The notes: generated by a model from the sequence alone, not told the origin. A stretch of 64,000 nucleotides of DNA from Nocardiopsis_B sediminis (GCF_042650565.1 NZ_JBHSBH010000009.1:62001-126000); one strand, 5' to 3'; positions 15,790 to 25,341 are shown, numbered from the stretch's first letter. Numbers and translations: made by a program.

Positions 15790-17568
15790 TCAGCCCGCCG
15801 CCGGGCGGCCCTGGAGCAGCGCCGTGTAGGCGTCCAGATAGCGGTGCGCCGCCGCCGTCCACGTCCGGTCGGCGCCCACCTGCTCGCGCGCCGCGCGCCC
15901 GTAGTCCGCCCGCATGTCGGGGCTCGCCCCCAGCTTCTCCAGGCACGCCGCCAGGGCGGCGGCGTCGCCGGGCGGCACCAGGTCGCCCGTGACCCCGGGC
16001 CGGACGATCTCCCGCAGCGCCTCGACATCGGAGGCCACCACCGGCAGCCCGCCCGCCATGGCCTCCACCGGCTTGAGCGGGGTGACCAGCCGGCTCACGC
16101 GCTCGTCGCGCCGCGGCACCGCGAACACGTCCAGCGCCGCGTGGTAGCGGCGCACCTGGTCGGCCGGCACCCGGCCGGGGAAGTGCGCGGCCCCCGCGAG
16201 CCCGGCCTCCTCGGCGCGGCGGCGCAGCGCCCCCAGCTCCGGGCCGTCGCCGACGATCAGCGCGTGGGCCGCGACCCCGCGCCGGCGCAGCTCCGCCACC
16301 GCGTCCACCAGCGTGTCCAGGCCCTCGTAGCCGTAGCAGCTCGTGGTCGTCCCCGCCACGAGGTCGCCGGGGCCGATCCCCAGCTCGCGGCGGATCCCCG
16401 CGCCGTCGGGCAGCGGCTCCAGGAACGCCTCGTCGACCGCGTTGGGCACCACCACGACCTTCTCGGCCGCCACCCCGCGCGCGACGATGTCGGCGCGCAT
16501 GGTCGCCCCCAGCGTCACCACCGCGTCGGCCGCCAGCATGCAGGCGGTCTCCCGCTCGCGCTCGGCGGTGTAGTAGGCGTCGGAGGTGCTGCGCGAGGGG
16601 TCCCGCGACAACCAGGACTCCTCCAGGAACCCGCGCACCTCGTAGACCACCGGCAGGCCGAAGCGCCGCCCCAGCTCCAGGGCCAGGTGCGCGTTGCGGT
16701 GGTTGCTCGCCGCGTGCAGCACATCGGGGCGGACCCGCTCCACCAGGGCGCTCGCCAGGCGCAGCCCGGCGCGCAGCTCCTGCTCCGGCCCCGCCGGGGC
16801 GGTCCACGGCAGCAGCCGGTGGTAGGGGATGCCGTCGACCTCCACCCGCGTGCGGGTGTCGGGCACGCCGATGGTCATCGGGTACCCGAGGCGGGTCACC
16901 ACGTGGGGGTCCAGCCCGGCCGCGCGCTGGCCCAGGGCGATGCGGTGCGTCCGCTGCGTGTAGCCGGCGTTGGTCAGCGGCAGCGCGTTGGTGACCAGGT
17001 GCAGTACCCGCAGCGGACCGCCGCCGGATATCCGATCGTTCATCGCCTCGTAGCGCTTCGTTCTCTCCCCCGGCGTTACGGTAATGGCGTGCCACTGGCC
17101 AGGCGCTTCCTCGGGGACCGCGCGACCCGTCGTGAGCGCGAGCCGGTGCTCCAGATGTGTCCGGCGCCGATCTCGGGGCAGTCGTTCCAGGAGTTCTCCG
17201 GCGATCGCGGGCTGCTCGATGGCCAGCGAGAACGCGGTCAGACGGGCCAGGTGACGAGGGGAGGCGCCATGGGCAGCGCTGCGGACCGCCTCCAGGGTCT
17301 CCGTGCGGTGCCCGGCGTCCCACAGCGCGTACGCACGGGGCAGCGCCCCCGCGCGGCCCAGGGCGCCCCGCGCCCCGGCGCGCACCCGGCCCGGGAGCAG
17401 CCGCAGGCCCAGCAGTGGCAGCCGCGCCGGCTGCGCCCGCAGATGCCGCCAGGTCAGAGTGGTGGTGAAGGAAGCCGCTTTCACGATGTTGCGCACGGTC
17501 GGGTATCCAACCACGTCAGGGTGGCCGTCCGGTGACGCCACGGCGTCTTGCACGGGTCGTGATCGCAC
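15790..17568 (-). CDS. Family 4 glycosyltransferase with N-terminal extension
   Basis: Up to 592 residues. The C-terminal 410 residues are a clear GT4 enzyme: LRVLHLVTNALPLTNAGYTQRTH, VVYEVRGFLEESWLSRD, VVVVPNAVDEAFL, LIVGDGPEL and the donor site LKPVEAMAGGLPVVASDVEALREIV. The first 176 residues are a helical, Arg/Leu/Ala-rich region without a recognised domain. An internal ATG at 17041 with GAGG just upstream would give the GT4 part alone. The long frame is kept because it stays open and codon use is uniform. The GTG at 17568 lies only 24 nt from the divergent epimerase gene, so the true start may be further in, for example GTG 17499. Confidence 0.8.
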   Translation of the reverse strand: MRSRPVQDAVASPDGHPDVVGYPTVRNIVKAASFTTTLTWRHLRAQPARLPLLGLRLLPGRVRAGARGALGRAGALPRAYALWDAGHRTETLEAVRSAAHGASPRHLARLTAFSLAIEQPAIAGELLERLPRDRRRTHLEHRLALTTGRAVPEEAPGQWHAITVTPGERTKRYEAMNDRISGGGPLRVLHLVTNALPLTNAGYTQRTHRIALGQRAAGLDPHVVTRLGYPMTIGVPDTRTRVEVDGIPYHRLLPWTAPAGPEQELRAGLRLASALVERVRPDVLHAASNHRNAHLALELGRRFGLPVVYEVRGFLEESWLSRDPSRSTSDAYYTAERERETACMLAADAVVTLGATMRADIVARGVAAEKVVVVPNAVDEAFLEPLPDGAGIRRELGIGPGDLVAGTTTSCYGYEGLDTLVDAVAELRRRGVAAHALIVGDGPELGALRRRAEEAGLAGAAHFPGRVPADQVRRYHAALDVFAVPRRDERVSRLVTPLKPVEAMAGGLPVVASDVEALREIVRPGVTGDLVPPGDAAALAACLEKLGASPDMRADYGRAAREQVGADRTWTAAAHRYLDAYTALLQGRPAAG

Positions 17569-17592
17569 GTCGGTTCATGCGAAGGGAAGAAG

Positions 17593-18729
17593 ATGTCGTC
17601 AGCATCGGCCGAGCGCCGGCCCGCATCCGCCGCCTCCGGGGCAGCGCCTGAGGCCGAGATCGTGCACATCGTCGGGGCCCGCCCCAACTTCGTGAAGGCC
17701 GCCCCGGTGGTGGCCGCACTGGAGGCCAGGGGGGTCCGCCAGGCCGTCGTGCACACCGGCCAGCACTACGACGACCGCATGTCCGCGGTCTTCTTCCGCG
17801 AACTGGGCCTGCCGCGGCCCGATGTGGACCTGGGCGTGGGGTCCGGATCGCACGCCGAGCAGACCGCCGCCCTCATGGTCGGCCTCGAACGCGAGTTCAC
17901 CGAGCGGGCGCCCGGCCTGGTCATCGTCTACGGCGACGTGAACTCCACCCTCGCCGCCGGGCTGGTCGCCGCCAAGCTGCACATCCCCGTGGCCCACGTC
18001 GAGGCCGGGCTGCGCTCCTTCGACTGGAGCATGCCCGAGGAGGTCAACCGCCGCGTCACCGACCAGCTCTCCGACATCCTCTTCGCCACCAGCCCCGAGG
18101 CCGTCGGCCACCTGGCGCACGAGGGCGTCGACGTCGACCGGATCCACCTCGTGGGCAACCCGATGATCGACACCCTGCTCGGCAACCTCGACCGGTTCGA
18201 CGTCGCGGCCCTGCGCTCCCAGTTGGAGCTGCCGGCGAAGTACGTGGCCGCCACGCTGCACCGCCCCGCCAACGTCGACGACCCCGCCACCGTCGCCCGG
18301 CTCGCCGCACGCCTGCACGAGGTCGCCGACCAGGTCGACGTCGTCATGCCGGTGCACCCGCGCGGCGCCGCCGCGTTCGAGAAGGCCGGGCTGGCCGACC
18401 ACCCGCGGATGCGGCTACTGGAGCCGCTGGGCTACATCGACTTCGTCACCCTGGTGCGCGGGTCCACGGCCGTGGTCACCGACTCCGGCGGCGTGCAGGA
18501 GGAGACCACCATCCTCGGCGTGCCCTGCCTGACCCTGCGCCCCAACACCGAGCGCCCGGTGACCATCACCCACGGGACCAACCGGCTGGTGGTCGACTCC
18601 GAGCTGCCCGGGCTGGTCTCCAAGATCCTCGCCGGGGAGACCCCCGGCACGCCCGCCATCGCCGACGTGCCCCCGCTGTGGGACGGGCACGCCGGGGAGC
18701 GCATCGCCACCATCCTGGCGGACCGGTGA
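17593..18729 (+). CDS. wecB: UDP-N-acetylglucosamine 2-epimerase (non-hydrolysing)
   Basis: A 378-residue epimerase interconverting UDP-GlcNAc and UDP-ManNAc. It has VGARPNFVKAAPVV at the N-terminus, HTGQHYD, VYGDVNSTLAAGL, HVEAGLRSFD and PEEVNRR, then the UDP-binding TLHRPANVDD, VMPVHPRG, VVTDSGGVQEE and LRPNTERPVTI. These are the complete motifs of the bacterial non-hydrolysing family. A 20-residue Ala/Ser-rich head precedes the first strand. The ATG is preceded by AAGGGAAGAAG. It is likely the source of ManNAc for the dehydrogenase and perhaps for a linkage unit. Confidence 0.95.
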   Translation: MSSASAERRPASAASGAAPEAEIVHIVGARPNFVKAAPVVAALEARGVRQAVVHTGQHYDDRMSAVFFRELGLPRPDVDLGVGSGSHAEQTAALMVGLEREFTERAPGLVIVYGDVNSTLAAGLVAAKLHIPVAHVEAGLRSFDWSMPEEVNRRVTDQLSDILFATSPEAVGHLAHEGVDVDRIHLVGNPMIDTLLGNLDRFDVAALRSQLELPAKYVAATLHRPANVDDPATVARLAARLHEVADQVDVVMPVHPRGAAAFEKAGLADHPRMRLLEPLGYIDFVTLVRGSTAVVTDSGGVQEETTILGVPCLTLRPNTERPVTITHGTNRLVVDSELPGLVSKILAGETPGTPAIADVPPLWDGHAGERIATILADR

Positions 18730-18793
18730 GGTTTTCACGCCGCTCCGCCGCGTCGCCGGACCCCGTTCAACCCCGCAAGGTAGGAATGTTGCT

Positions 18794-20539
18794 GTGAAAC
18801 GGCGTGAACAGAGCCAGACCGAACAGCTACGGCAGGCCCTCTCCGAGCGGGAGGCCCAGCTCCAAGAGGCGCAGACCCGTCTGGCCGCCCTGGAAGGGTC
18901 GACCTCCCTCCAGGTCGGGCGCGCGCTGACCGCCGCCGCCAAACGGCCCGGGCGCGGCCTCATCAAGCTGCCCCGCGACCTGTTCCGGCTATGGCGCCGC
19001 AGCGGCACCAGCGCCCAGGGCACCGGCCGCCGGCGCCGCAGCGAGCCGGTGCGCTCCTACGACGCCGAGCGGCAGGAGGCGCGGCTGCTCTCGGGCACCA
19101 TCGGGGTGCGCGAGGACAAGCTCGTCGTGGCCGGCGTCCTCTCCCCCGAGGTGCAGGCGGCCCTGGAGCCCTACGTGCGGGTGATCCCCCTGCGCCCGCA
19201 GGACGCACAGGTGGTCCTCGACTCGGTGGACGTCGACGTCGTGTGCGTCGCCGCCTCCGCGACCGCCCCCGGCTCGCTGTGGGCGCACGCGGGCGACCCG
19301 GCGGTGGCCGACCGCACCCGGACCCTCAACTGGGTCGTGGAGTCCGCGGCCGGCCGCGGCACCCCCACCGTCCTGCTCGCCGACGCCCCCGCGCCCCCGG
19401 CGCTGCGCACCCTCGCCTTCGACCACATCCACGAGGGCGACACCGGGGTGCCGCTGCACCGCTTCAACCCGATCGCGGCCGAGCCCGAGCGCGAGCCCGA
19501 GCCCGCCTACCTGCCGTCGGCCGGCCACGAAGGCCCGGTCGTCCACCGCCTGGTGGAGACCCTCGACGGCGTCCGCCGCCTCGACCCCCGCTGGGACGAC
19601 CTGCCCGGCGTCCTGCGCGCGGCCACGGGGGTCGTCGTCGACGACGCCGGGCTCGCCGACCGCGCGCTGGTGTGCGGCGCGCGGGCGCTGCTGATCGGCG
19701 ACCGCCGCACCGGCCGCAACCCGGCCGGCGGGCCGTCGCTGCACTCGGTCCCGGCCGACGCCGGGGCGCTGCGCTCGGGCGACGCCGCCCGCGAGCTGGC
19801 CCGGATGCGCGAGTCCGGCCAGCTCACCGCGGAGGAGCTGCGGCTCGCGCTGCGCTCGGTGTTCCTCACCGACGCCACGCCGGTCCGGCTCGCCGAGATC
19901 CTCGGCAAGGTCGCGTTCGCGCCCGGATCGGGCAGCGCGTCCCTGCCGCTGCGCGGCCGCGAGAGCGCCATCGTCGCCTGCCCGGCCGACGACAACGCCT
20001 CGCTGGCGCTGGCGGGCGACGTCCTCGGCCAGGTGCACGCGCCCGTGGAGGTGGTCGTGCCCGAGGCCGCCGCGCACTTCGCCGGCGTCGAGCGGCTGCG
20101 CTCGCACGGGCTCCCGCTGCGCATCGCCGACGGCATGGCCGCCGTCGCCGCCCCGGGACCCGCCGACTGGGCGCGGCTGGCGCAGGCCGCCACAGCGCCG
20201 TGGGCGGCCCTGTGGCGGGGGTCCCGGGGCGAGGCGTTCCTCGCCGACCTGCTGTGCGCCGCCGAGTGCTCGGGGGCCGACGCCGTGGGCCCGGCGATCT
20301 CCGCCTGGCGCGGCGACGGCGCCCCGGAAGGCGACCCGGTCGACCGGGCCATCGCCGACCAGGAGTACGTGTTCGTCAGCGCCATCCAGCCCCACCTGGC
20401 CCGCCGCGAGCTGCTCGCCCGCGGCATCCAGCCGGGCGTGTGGAACCGGCACGGTGCGCGGCTCCTCGCGCTCGGCCCGGTCGGCGACCACCGCGAGCCC
20501 GCCGACCACGCGCGGACCGCGCCCAATGTTCAGCCGTGA
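18794..20539 (+). CDS. Uncharacterised coiled-coil protein with a degenerate GT2-like C-terminus
   Basis: A 581-residue protein without a family I can name. Residues 1-40 (REQSQTEQLRQALSEREAQLQEAQTRLAALEG) form a likely coiled coil. A basic stretch follows (about 50-90). The middle has alternating hydrophobic strands. The C-terminal third (SAIVACPADDNASLALAGDVLGQVHAPVEVVV, then GEAFLADLLCAAECSGADAVG) resembles a family 2 glycosyltransferase fold that lacks a DxD site. There is no signal peptide or membrane span. It sits between the epimerase and a double GT4 gene on the same strand, so an accessory role in glycan assembly is plausible. The GTG start has AGGA about 10 nt upstream. Confidence 0.7.
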   Translation: MKRREQSQTEQLRQALSEREAQLQEAQTRLAALEGSTSLQVGRALTAAAKRPGRGLIKLPRDLFRLWRRSGTSAQGTGRRRRSEPVRSYDAERQEARLLSGTIGVREDKLVVAGVLSPEVQAALEPYVRVIPLRPQDAQVVLDSVDVDVVCVAASATAPGSLWAHAGDPAVADRTRTLNWVVESAAGRGTPTVLLADAPAPPALRTLAFDHIHEGDTGVPLHRFNPIAAEPEREPEPAYLPSAGHEGPVVHRLVETLDGVRRLDPRWDDLPGVLRAATGVVVDDAGLADRALVCGARALLIGDRRTGRNPAGGPSLHSVPADAGALRSGDAARELARMRESGQLTAEELRLALRSVFLTDATPVRLAEILGKVAFAPGSGSASLPLRGRESAIVACPADDNASLALAGDVLGQVHAPVEVVVPEAAAHFAGVERLRSHGLPLRIADGMAAVAAPGPADWARLAQAATAPWAALWRGSRGEAFLADLLCAAECSGADAVGPAISAWRGDGAPEGDPVDRAIADQEYVFVSAIQPHLARRELLARGIQPGVWNRHGARLLALGPVGDHREPADHARTAPNVQP

Positions 20540-20743
20540 CAATCGAGCGCTGCCGCCGGTGCGCCGCGACGCGGCGGCAGCGCGCACGTCCCCCGGGGTG
20601 TGGCCCCGGCGGATCGGTTTCGAAGGGAAGCACGTGACCAACCACCGAGCGGACACTCAGGCAGGGCCGGAGGGCGGCGGGGGAACGCCGCTCCCGGCGA
20701 CGGGGCGGCACCGCATCGCGGCCGACACGAGCGGGCGGGGAGC

Positions 20744-22966
20744 ATGAGCGTGCAGGGCGACGGAACACGGCTACGGGCGCTCGTCTACGGCGACGTCGAC
20801 CTCAACATCATCGACGGGTCGGCCATCTGGGCCCAGTCCATGACCCAGGGGCTGGCCGCCGCCGGATGCGATGTCACGCTGCTGCTGAAGGCCCCGGTGA
20901 CCACCGACCGGCTGGTGGCGCCGCTGCTCGACACCGAGCACGTCACGGTGCGCCGCCCCTACGAGGAGCGGCTGCTGGCGGACCTGGGCCCGCGAGGGCT
21001 CACCCCCGACCAGGCGGTCTCCCTGATGACCCGGCTCGACACCGAGCGCCGCTACGACCTGGTGGTCGTGCGCGGCAGCCGGCTGGCGGGCGTCGCGGCG
21101 CAGGCCGAGCAGCTGACCGGCCGGCTGTGGACCTACCTCACCGACGTGCCGCAGAACGTCGCCGAGATGACCTCCACCGCCGCCTCCGAGCTCACCGACA
21201 TCGCGGTGGCCTCGCGCTACCTGCTGTGCCAGACCGAGGAGCTGCGCGGCTTCCTGGAGGCGTTCATCCCGGCGGCGTGCGGCAAGAGCGTGCTGTTCCC
21301 GCCGGTCGTGGTCACGCCCGAGGGCGTCGCCGGCGAGGGCACGCCGCACACCCCGCTCAAGCTCGTCTACACCGGGAAGTTCGCCCAGCGCTGGAACACC
21401 CTGGAGATGACCGAGCTGCCGGCGGCGCTGGCCGCGCGCGGGGTCGCCGCCGAGCTGCACATGATCGGCGACAAGGTGCACCGCGACTCCGCCGAATGGG
21501 CCCGGCGCATGACGCGGGCGCTGGAGTCGACCCCCGATGTCGTCTGGCACGGCGGCAAGCCGCGCGCCGAGGCGCTGCGCCTGTCCGCCGCCTGCGACGT
21601 CGGCCTGTCCTGGCGCGACCCCGAGATGGACGCCAGCCTGGAGCTGTCGACGAAGGTGCTGGAGCTGGGGGCACTGGGGCTGCCGGTGGTGCTCAACCGC
21701 ACCCCGATGCACGAGGAGCTGCTCGGCGCCGACTACCCGCTCTACGCGGGCCAGGACCTGGACTCCGTCGCCGACACCCTCACCCTCGCCGCCGAACCCG
21801 ACATCTACCGCGAGGCCGCCGAGCGGTGCCGTCGGGCGTCGGAGCGCTTCTCCCTGGAGCGCGCGGCGGCCCGGCTGCGCGAGTACCTCACCGCGGCCTG
21901 CCCGTCGGCCCCCTCGGGCACCGACCCCGAGCGCCCGCTGAAGGTCGTCATCGCAGGGCACGACCTGAAGTTCTTCACCCGGCTCGCCGACTTCCTGATG
22001 TCGCTGCCCGGGCTGGACGTGCGGCTGGACGAGTGGGAGTCGCTGCGCGCCCACGACCAGTACCGCAGCAAGGAGCTCGCCGCCTGGGCCGACGTCGTCA
22101 TCTGCGAGTGGTGCGGGCCCAACGCCCTGTTCTACTCGCAGAACAAGCGCCCCGGCCAGCGCCTGGTGGTGCGGCTGCACCGGTTCGAGCTGTACGCGGA
22201 GTGGCCGCGCAAGCTCGACATCGACAAGGTCGACGCGGTGATCTGCGTCAGCCCCTACTACGCCTCGCTCACGCGCGAACTCGCCGGGTGGCCCGCCGAC
22301 AAGGTCATCGTCCTGCCCAACTGGGTCGACGACGCCCAGCTCGACCGGCCGAAACTGCCCGGCGCGGAGTTCACGCTCGGCATGATCGGGATCGCGCCCT
22401 CGCGCAAGCGCCTGGACCGCGGCTTGGACGTGCTGGCGGAGCTGCGCCGCCGCGACCCCCGCTACACCCTCGCGGTCAAGTCCAAGCAGCCCTGGGACTA
22501 CTGGTGGATCTGGAACCGGCCCGAGGAGCGCGAATACTACGAGCGCACCTACCGGCGCATCCAGCGCAGTGACCTGCTCGCCGACGGGGTCGTCTTCGAC
22601 GGGTTCGGGCCCGACGTCCCCGCCTGGCTGCGCAGGGTCGGGTTCATGCTCTCCACCAGCGACGACGAGAGCTTCCACCTGGCCCCCGCCGAGTGCGCCG
22701 CATCGGGCGGTGTGCCCGCGGTGCTGGCCTGGCCGGGCGCCGACACGATCTACTCGGCGCGCTGGCTGCACGAGGACACCGCGGCCATGGCCGACGCGAT
22801 CCACACGATCGTCACCGAGGGCCGCTTCGACGCCGCGCGCCGGGCCGCCCAGGCGGAGATCAACGGGAACTACGCCCTGCGCCGGGTCTGCGACATGTGG
22901 GCCGACCTGATCGTGCACGGCAAGGTGCCCGAGCCGCTCGACCTGCGCGGCGCGGTCTCGGCCTAG
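20744..22966 (+). CDS. Tandem double GT-B (family 4-like) glycosyltransferase
   Basis: A 740-residue protein made of two GT-B units. The first (about 1-390) has ALVYGDVDLNIIDGSAIW, LKLVYTGKFAQRWNTLEM and SLELSTKVLELGALGLPVVLN. The second (about 395-740) has LKVVIAGHDLKFFTRLADFL, RLHRFELYAEWP, VIVLPNWVDD, GMIGIAPSRKRLDRGLDVL and FHLAPAECAASGGVPAVL. Both retain a donor-side glutamate, so both may be active, possibly adding two residues in turn. The ATG follows GGGGAG by 4 nt. It ends the plus-strand run and is followed by a strong hairpin. Confidence 0.85.
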   Translation: MSVQGDGTRLRALVYGDVDLNIIDGSAIWAQSMTQGLAAAGCDVTLLLKAPVTTDRLVAPLLDTEHVTVRRPYEERLLADLGPRGLTPDQAVSLMTRLDTERRYDLVVVRGSRLAGVAAQAEQLTGRLWTYLTDVPQNVAEMTSTAASELTDIAVASRYLLCQTEELRGFLEAFIPAACGKSVLFPPVVVTPEGVAGEGTPHTPLKLVYTGKFAQRWNTLEMTELPAALAARGVAAELHMIGDKVHRDSAEWARRMTRALESTPDVVWHGGKPRAEALRLSAACDVGLSWRDPEMDASLELSTKVLELGALGLPVVLNRTPMHEELLGADYPLYAGQDLDSVADTLTLAAEPDIYREAAERCRRASERFSLERAAARLREYLTAACPSAPSGTDPERPLKVVIAGHDLKFFTRLADFLMSLPGLDVRLDEWESLRAHDQYRSKELAAWADVVICEWCGPNALFYSQNKRPGQRLVVRLHRFELYAEWPRKLDIDKVDAVICVSPYYASLTRELAGWPADKVIVLPNWVDDAQLDRPKLPGAEFTLGMIGIAPSRKRLDRGLDVLAELRRRDPRYTLAVKSKQPWDYWWIWNRPEEREYYERTYRRIQRSDLLADGVVFDGFGPDVPAWLRRVGFMLSTSDDESFHLAPAECAASGGVPAVLAWPGADTIYSARWLHEDTAAMADAIHTIVTEGRFDAARRAAQAEINGNYALRRVCDMWADLIVHGKVPEPLDLRGAVSA

Positions 22967-22976
22967 CCCCGCATAC

Positions 22977-23013
22977 GAGAACCGCCCCGCACCGGAGGCG
23001 CGGGGCGGTTCTC
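22977..23013. terminator. Strong convergent terminator
   Basis: A perfect 14-bp stem, GAGAACCGCCCCGC/GCGGGGCGGTTCTC, with a 9-nt loop between the convergent double glycosyltransferase and LCP genes. Confidence 0.85.
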
Positions 23014-23061
23014 ACGTGTCCGGGCCCGCGCGGCGGGCGGGCCCGGGGGCTCAGGGGGCGG

Positions 23062-24510
23062 TCAGCACTCGGACCGGGCGTCGGCCGCGCTGGTGCTGTC
23101 GGTCCCGCCGTTTCCGCCGCTGATCTTGACGCCCGCCCAGTCGGCGGCCATCACCAGCTCGACCGCGGGGCCGGCCAGAGCGGGGTCCTCCTCGGTGGTG
23201 CCGACCTCCAGCTTGTCGGCCAGCGCCTGGGCGTGGGCCTCCTGGCCGGGGGCGTAGTAGACGGTGGTGGTCGCCGGGACCGGGCGGTCGGGGTTGCCGG
23301 TGTCGGCGACCTGGAAGCCCTCGTTGGCCAGGACCGTGCCGACCTGGTCGGCGGCGCCGGTGACCCCGGTGCCGTTGCGGATGTCGACGCTGACGTCGCC
23401 GGGGCCGACACTCGGCTCCTCGTCGCCGCCGGAGTCCGAGCCGCCCCCGCCGTCGCCGCCGCTGGACTCCTCTTCCTCTTCGCCGGGGAGCGCTTCGTCG
23501 GCGGCGATGGCCTGGAACAGCTCGCCGGCGTCGGGCTCGCTGAGGACCAGCCGGTTCTCGTCGGTCGGGTCGGCGCCGTTGGGGGCGGTGACGAACTTGA
23601 CGTCGGACATGTCGACCTCGCGCATGGCGATGGCGATGTCGGCCATGGTGTCGACCGTGAGCTCGTCGTCGGTGGTGATCGTGTTGGTCACCGACCCCAG
23701 GAAGTCGTAGAGGTTGGTCGGGCTGCGCAGGATCTCGCCGCTCATGACCTGGCTGAACATGGCGCCCAGGAACTCCTGCTGGCGGCCGATCCGCGAGGTG
23801 TCGCTGCCGTCGCCCTGGCCGTAGCGGGAGCGCATGTAGCCCAGCGCATCGGTGCCGTTGAGGGTCTGCTGGCCGGCGTCGAGCTGGAGGTGCGCCTTGT
23901 CGTCGTCAATGGGCTCGGGGATGCACATCTCCACCCCGCCGATGGAGTCGACGATGTCGCGGAAGCCGGTGAAGTCCACACTGACGAAGTGGTCGATGTG
24001 GATCCCGGTGATCTGCTCCACCACGGCCCACTGGCACTGCACGCCGCCGAACGTCATGGCGGAGTTGATCATGCCGCGCTGGGCGTCCATGCCCTGGTAC
24101 TCGCCGTCGTCGGTGGCCGGGCAGCCGGGCAGGTCGACCATGGTGTCGCGCGGCAGGTTGATGAGGGTGGCGCTGCCGCGGTCGGGCGAGACGTGGGCGA
24201 TGATCAGCGAGTCGGGGCGCTCGCCCTCGGCCTCGCCGCCGAGGTCGGCGTTCTCGCCCGTGCGGACGTCGGAGCCGATCACCATGATGTTCAGCGCGCC
24301 GTCGACTCGGCTCGGGCGGTCGCCGAAGGCGTCGGTGTCGATGCTCTGCTGGCTGATGTTGCCGTAGATGTCGTAGTAGGCGCCGTAGGCCGTCAGGCTG
24401 CTGCAAATGACGAGCCCGGTCGTGATGACGGCGGCCCAGCCGCCGCGCGACAGGTTCGTCCGCGCCGCGCGCGCCTTGGCAGAGCCTCGGGAGGAACGAT
24501 TTCTGGGCAT
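23062..24510 (-). CDS. LytR-CpsA-Psr (LCP) family cell-wall glycopolymer ligase
   Basis: A 482-residue LCP protein and the second in this locus. A short basic head leads to one membrane segment (about 25-44). The LCP core runs from ALNIMVIGSDVRTGEN through INLPRDTMVDLPGC, INSAMTFGGVQCQW and FTGFRDIVDSIGGVEMC to ALGYMRSRYGQGDGSDTSRIGRQQEF. A Glu/Gly/Ser-rich linker then joins a LytR_C domain (VDIRNGTGVTGAADQVG). Four cysteines in the outer domain could form disulphides. The gene lies 21 nt behind the TIGR03089 gene. It may differ from the first LCP in polymer or acceptor choice, which cannot be read here. Confidence 0.93.
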   Translation of the reverse strand: MPRNRSSRGSAKARAARTNLSRGGWAAVITTGLVICSSLTAYGAYYDIYGNISQQSIDTDAFGDRPSRVDGALNIMVIGSDVRTGENADLGGEAEGERPDSLIIAHVSPDRGSATLINLPRDTMVDLPGCPATDDGEYQGMDAQRGMINSAMTFGGVQCQWAVVEQITGIHIDHFVSVDFTGFRDIVDSIGGVEMCIPEPIDDDKAHLQLDAGQQTLNGTDALGYMRSRYGQGDGSDTSRIGRQQEFLGAMFSQVMSGEILRSPTNLYDFLGSVTNTITTDDELTVDTMADIAIAMREVDMSDVKFVTAPNGADPTDENRLVLSEPDAGELFQAIAADEALPGEEEEESSGGDGGGGSDSGGDEEPSVGPGDVSVDIRNGTGVTGAADQVGTVLANEGFQVADTGNPDRPVPATTTVYYAPGQEAHAQALADKLEVGTTEEDPALAGPAVELVMAADWAGVKISGGNGGTDSTSAADARSEC

Positions 24511-24531
24511 CGGGCACCAAACGGACGGAGG

Positions 24532-25341
24532 TCAGGGAAGATGGCGGATACCGCTCGGGATCTCGAAGAAGCGATCCTCCAGGCCCACGTACGCGGTGAC
24601 GCGCTCCATGCGGAGCTGGGATTGCAGGCGGGCCGAATCCCTTTCGTGGCTGAGGACCAGAGGGAGGCCACCGGCCACGGGGCACAGGAGATCGGAGAGG
24701 TCCGATCCCAGGACGGCAAGGGCTTCCGATTCATCGGTGATGATAGCCACGCGATCAGTGGATGTCAGCTCCGACTTCGCAAATCGGTCCTCTGCACGGG
24801 CTGCGAGATCGGCTCCGCTGTAGGTGCCGGGATACGACGACAGTGCCGCGGCGTCCGGGTCGACCGGGGCACCAGGTACGAACCGGTCGCCGTACCCGCG
24901 GACCTCCACCGTGTAGTCCAGGACCGAAGGAGGGCAGGTCGGCAGCGGGGCACCCAGCGGATGCAGCGAGGTGGCGACCACTTCTTCAGCCCCGCTGGCG
25001 AGCGCGGCGTCCATGCCGTCGGGGCCGGTGACCACGATGTCGGGGTCGTCCTCACCGAGGGTCGCGACCGTGGCGGGGATCACGTTCAGCCCGGCGGTCC
25101 AGGAGGCGATCAGCCAGACGAAGCCCTGCCAGTGCACCGGCAGCGCCAGCGCGATCTTCGCCCCGGGTTCGGCGGCCAGGCCGTCGACGATCATGTTCGC
25201 CGTCTTGGCCACCCAGTTGTCGAAGGTCGCGAACGACAGCTCCACCCGGCCGCCCGCGGCGTCGTAGGCCGTGACGAAGGGGCGCGCGGGGTCGGCGGCG
25301 ACGGCCGACCGCCACAGGTCCCCAGGGGTCTTCGCGGGCAC
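24532..25341 (-). CDS. TIGR03089-type adenylate-forming-like protein
   Basis: A 269-residue actinobacterial protein resembling the N-terminal half of acyl-CoA synthetases: TPGDLWRSAVAADPARPFVTAYD, LSFATFDNWVAKTANMIVDGL, VHWQGFVWLIASWTAGLNVIPA. The AMP-binding P-loop and the C-terminal lid domain are absent, so ordinary ligase activity is unlikely. My assignment to TIGR03089 is from remembered family shape and size. The GTG start has AAGGAG 7 nt upstream. It shares a strand and a short spacer with the LCP gene; linkage of this family with LCP genes is common in actinomycetes as far as I recall. Its function is unknown. Confidence 0.8.
   Translation of the reverse strand: MPAKTPGDLWRSAVAADPARPFVTAYDAAGGRVELSFATFDNWVAKTANMIVDGLAAEPGAKIALALPVHWQGFVWLIASWTAGLNVIPATVATLGEDDPDIVVTGPDGMDAALASGAEEVVATSLHPLGAPLPTCPPSVLDYTVEVRGYGDRFVPGAPVDPDAAALSSYPGTYSGADLAARAEDRFAKSELTSTDRVAIITDESEALAVLGSDLSDLLCPVAGGLPLVLSHERDSARLQSQLRMERVTAYVGLEDRFFEIPSGIRHLP

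Noticed and set aside
16343..16573. Long open frames on the opposite strand of many genes
   Set aside because: They are by-products of high GC with few stop codons; they have no ribosome-binding sites, and their translations are Arg/Pro/Ala-rich without known motifs.
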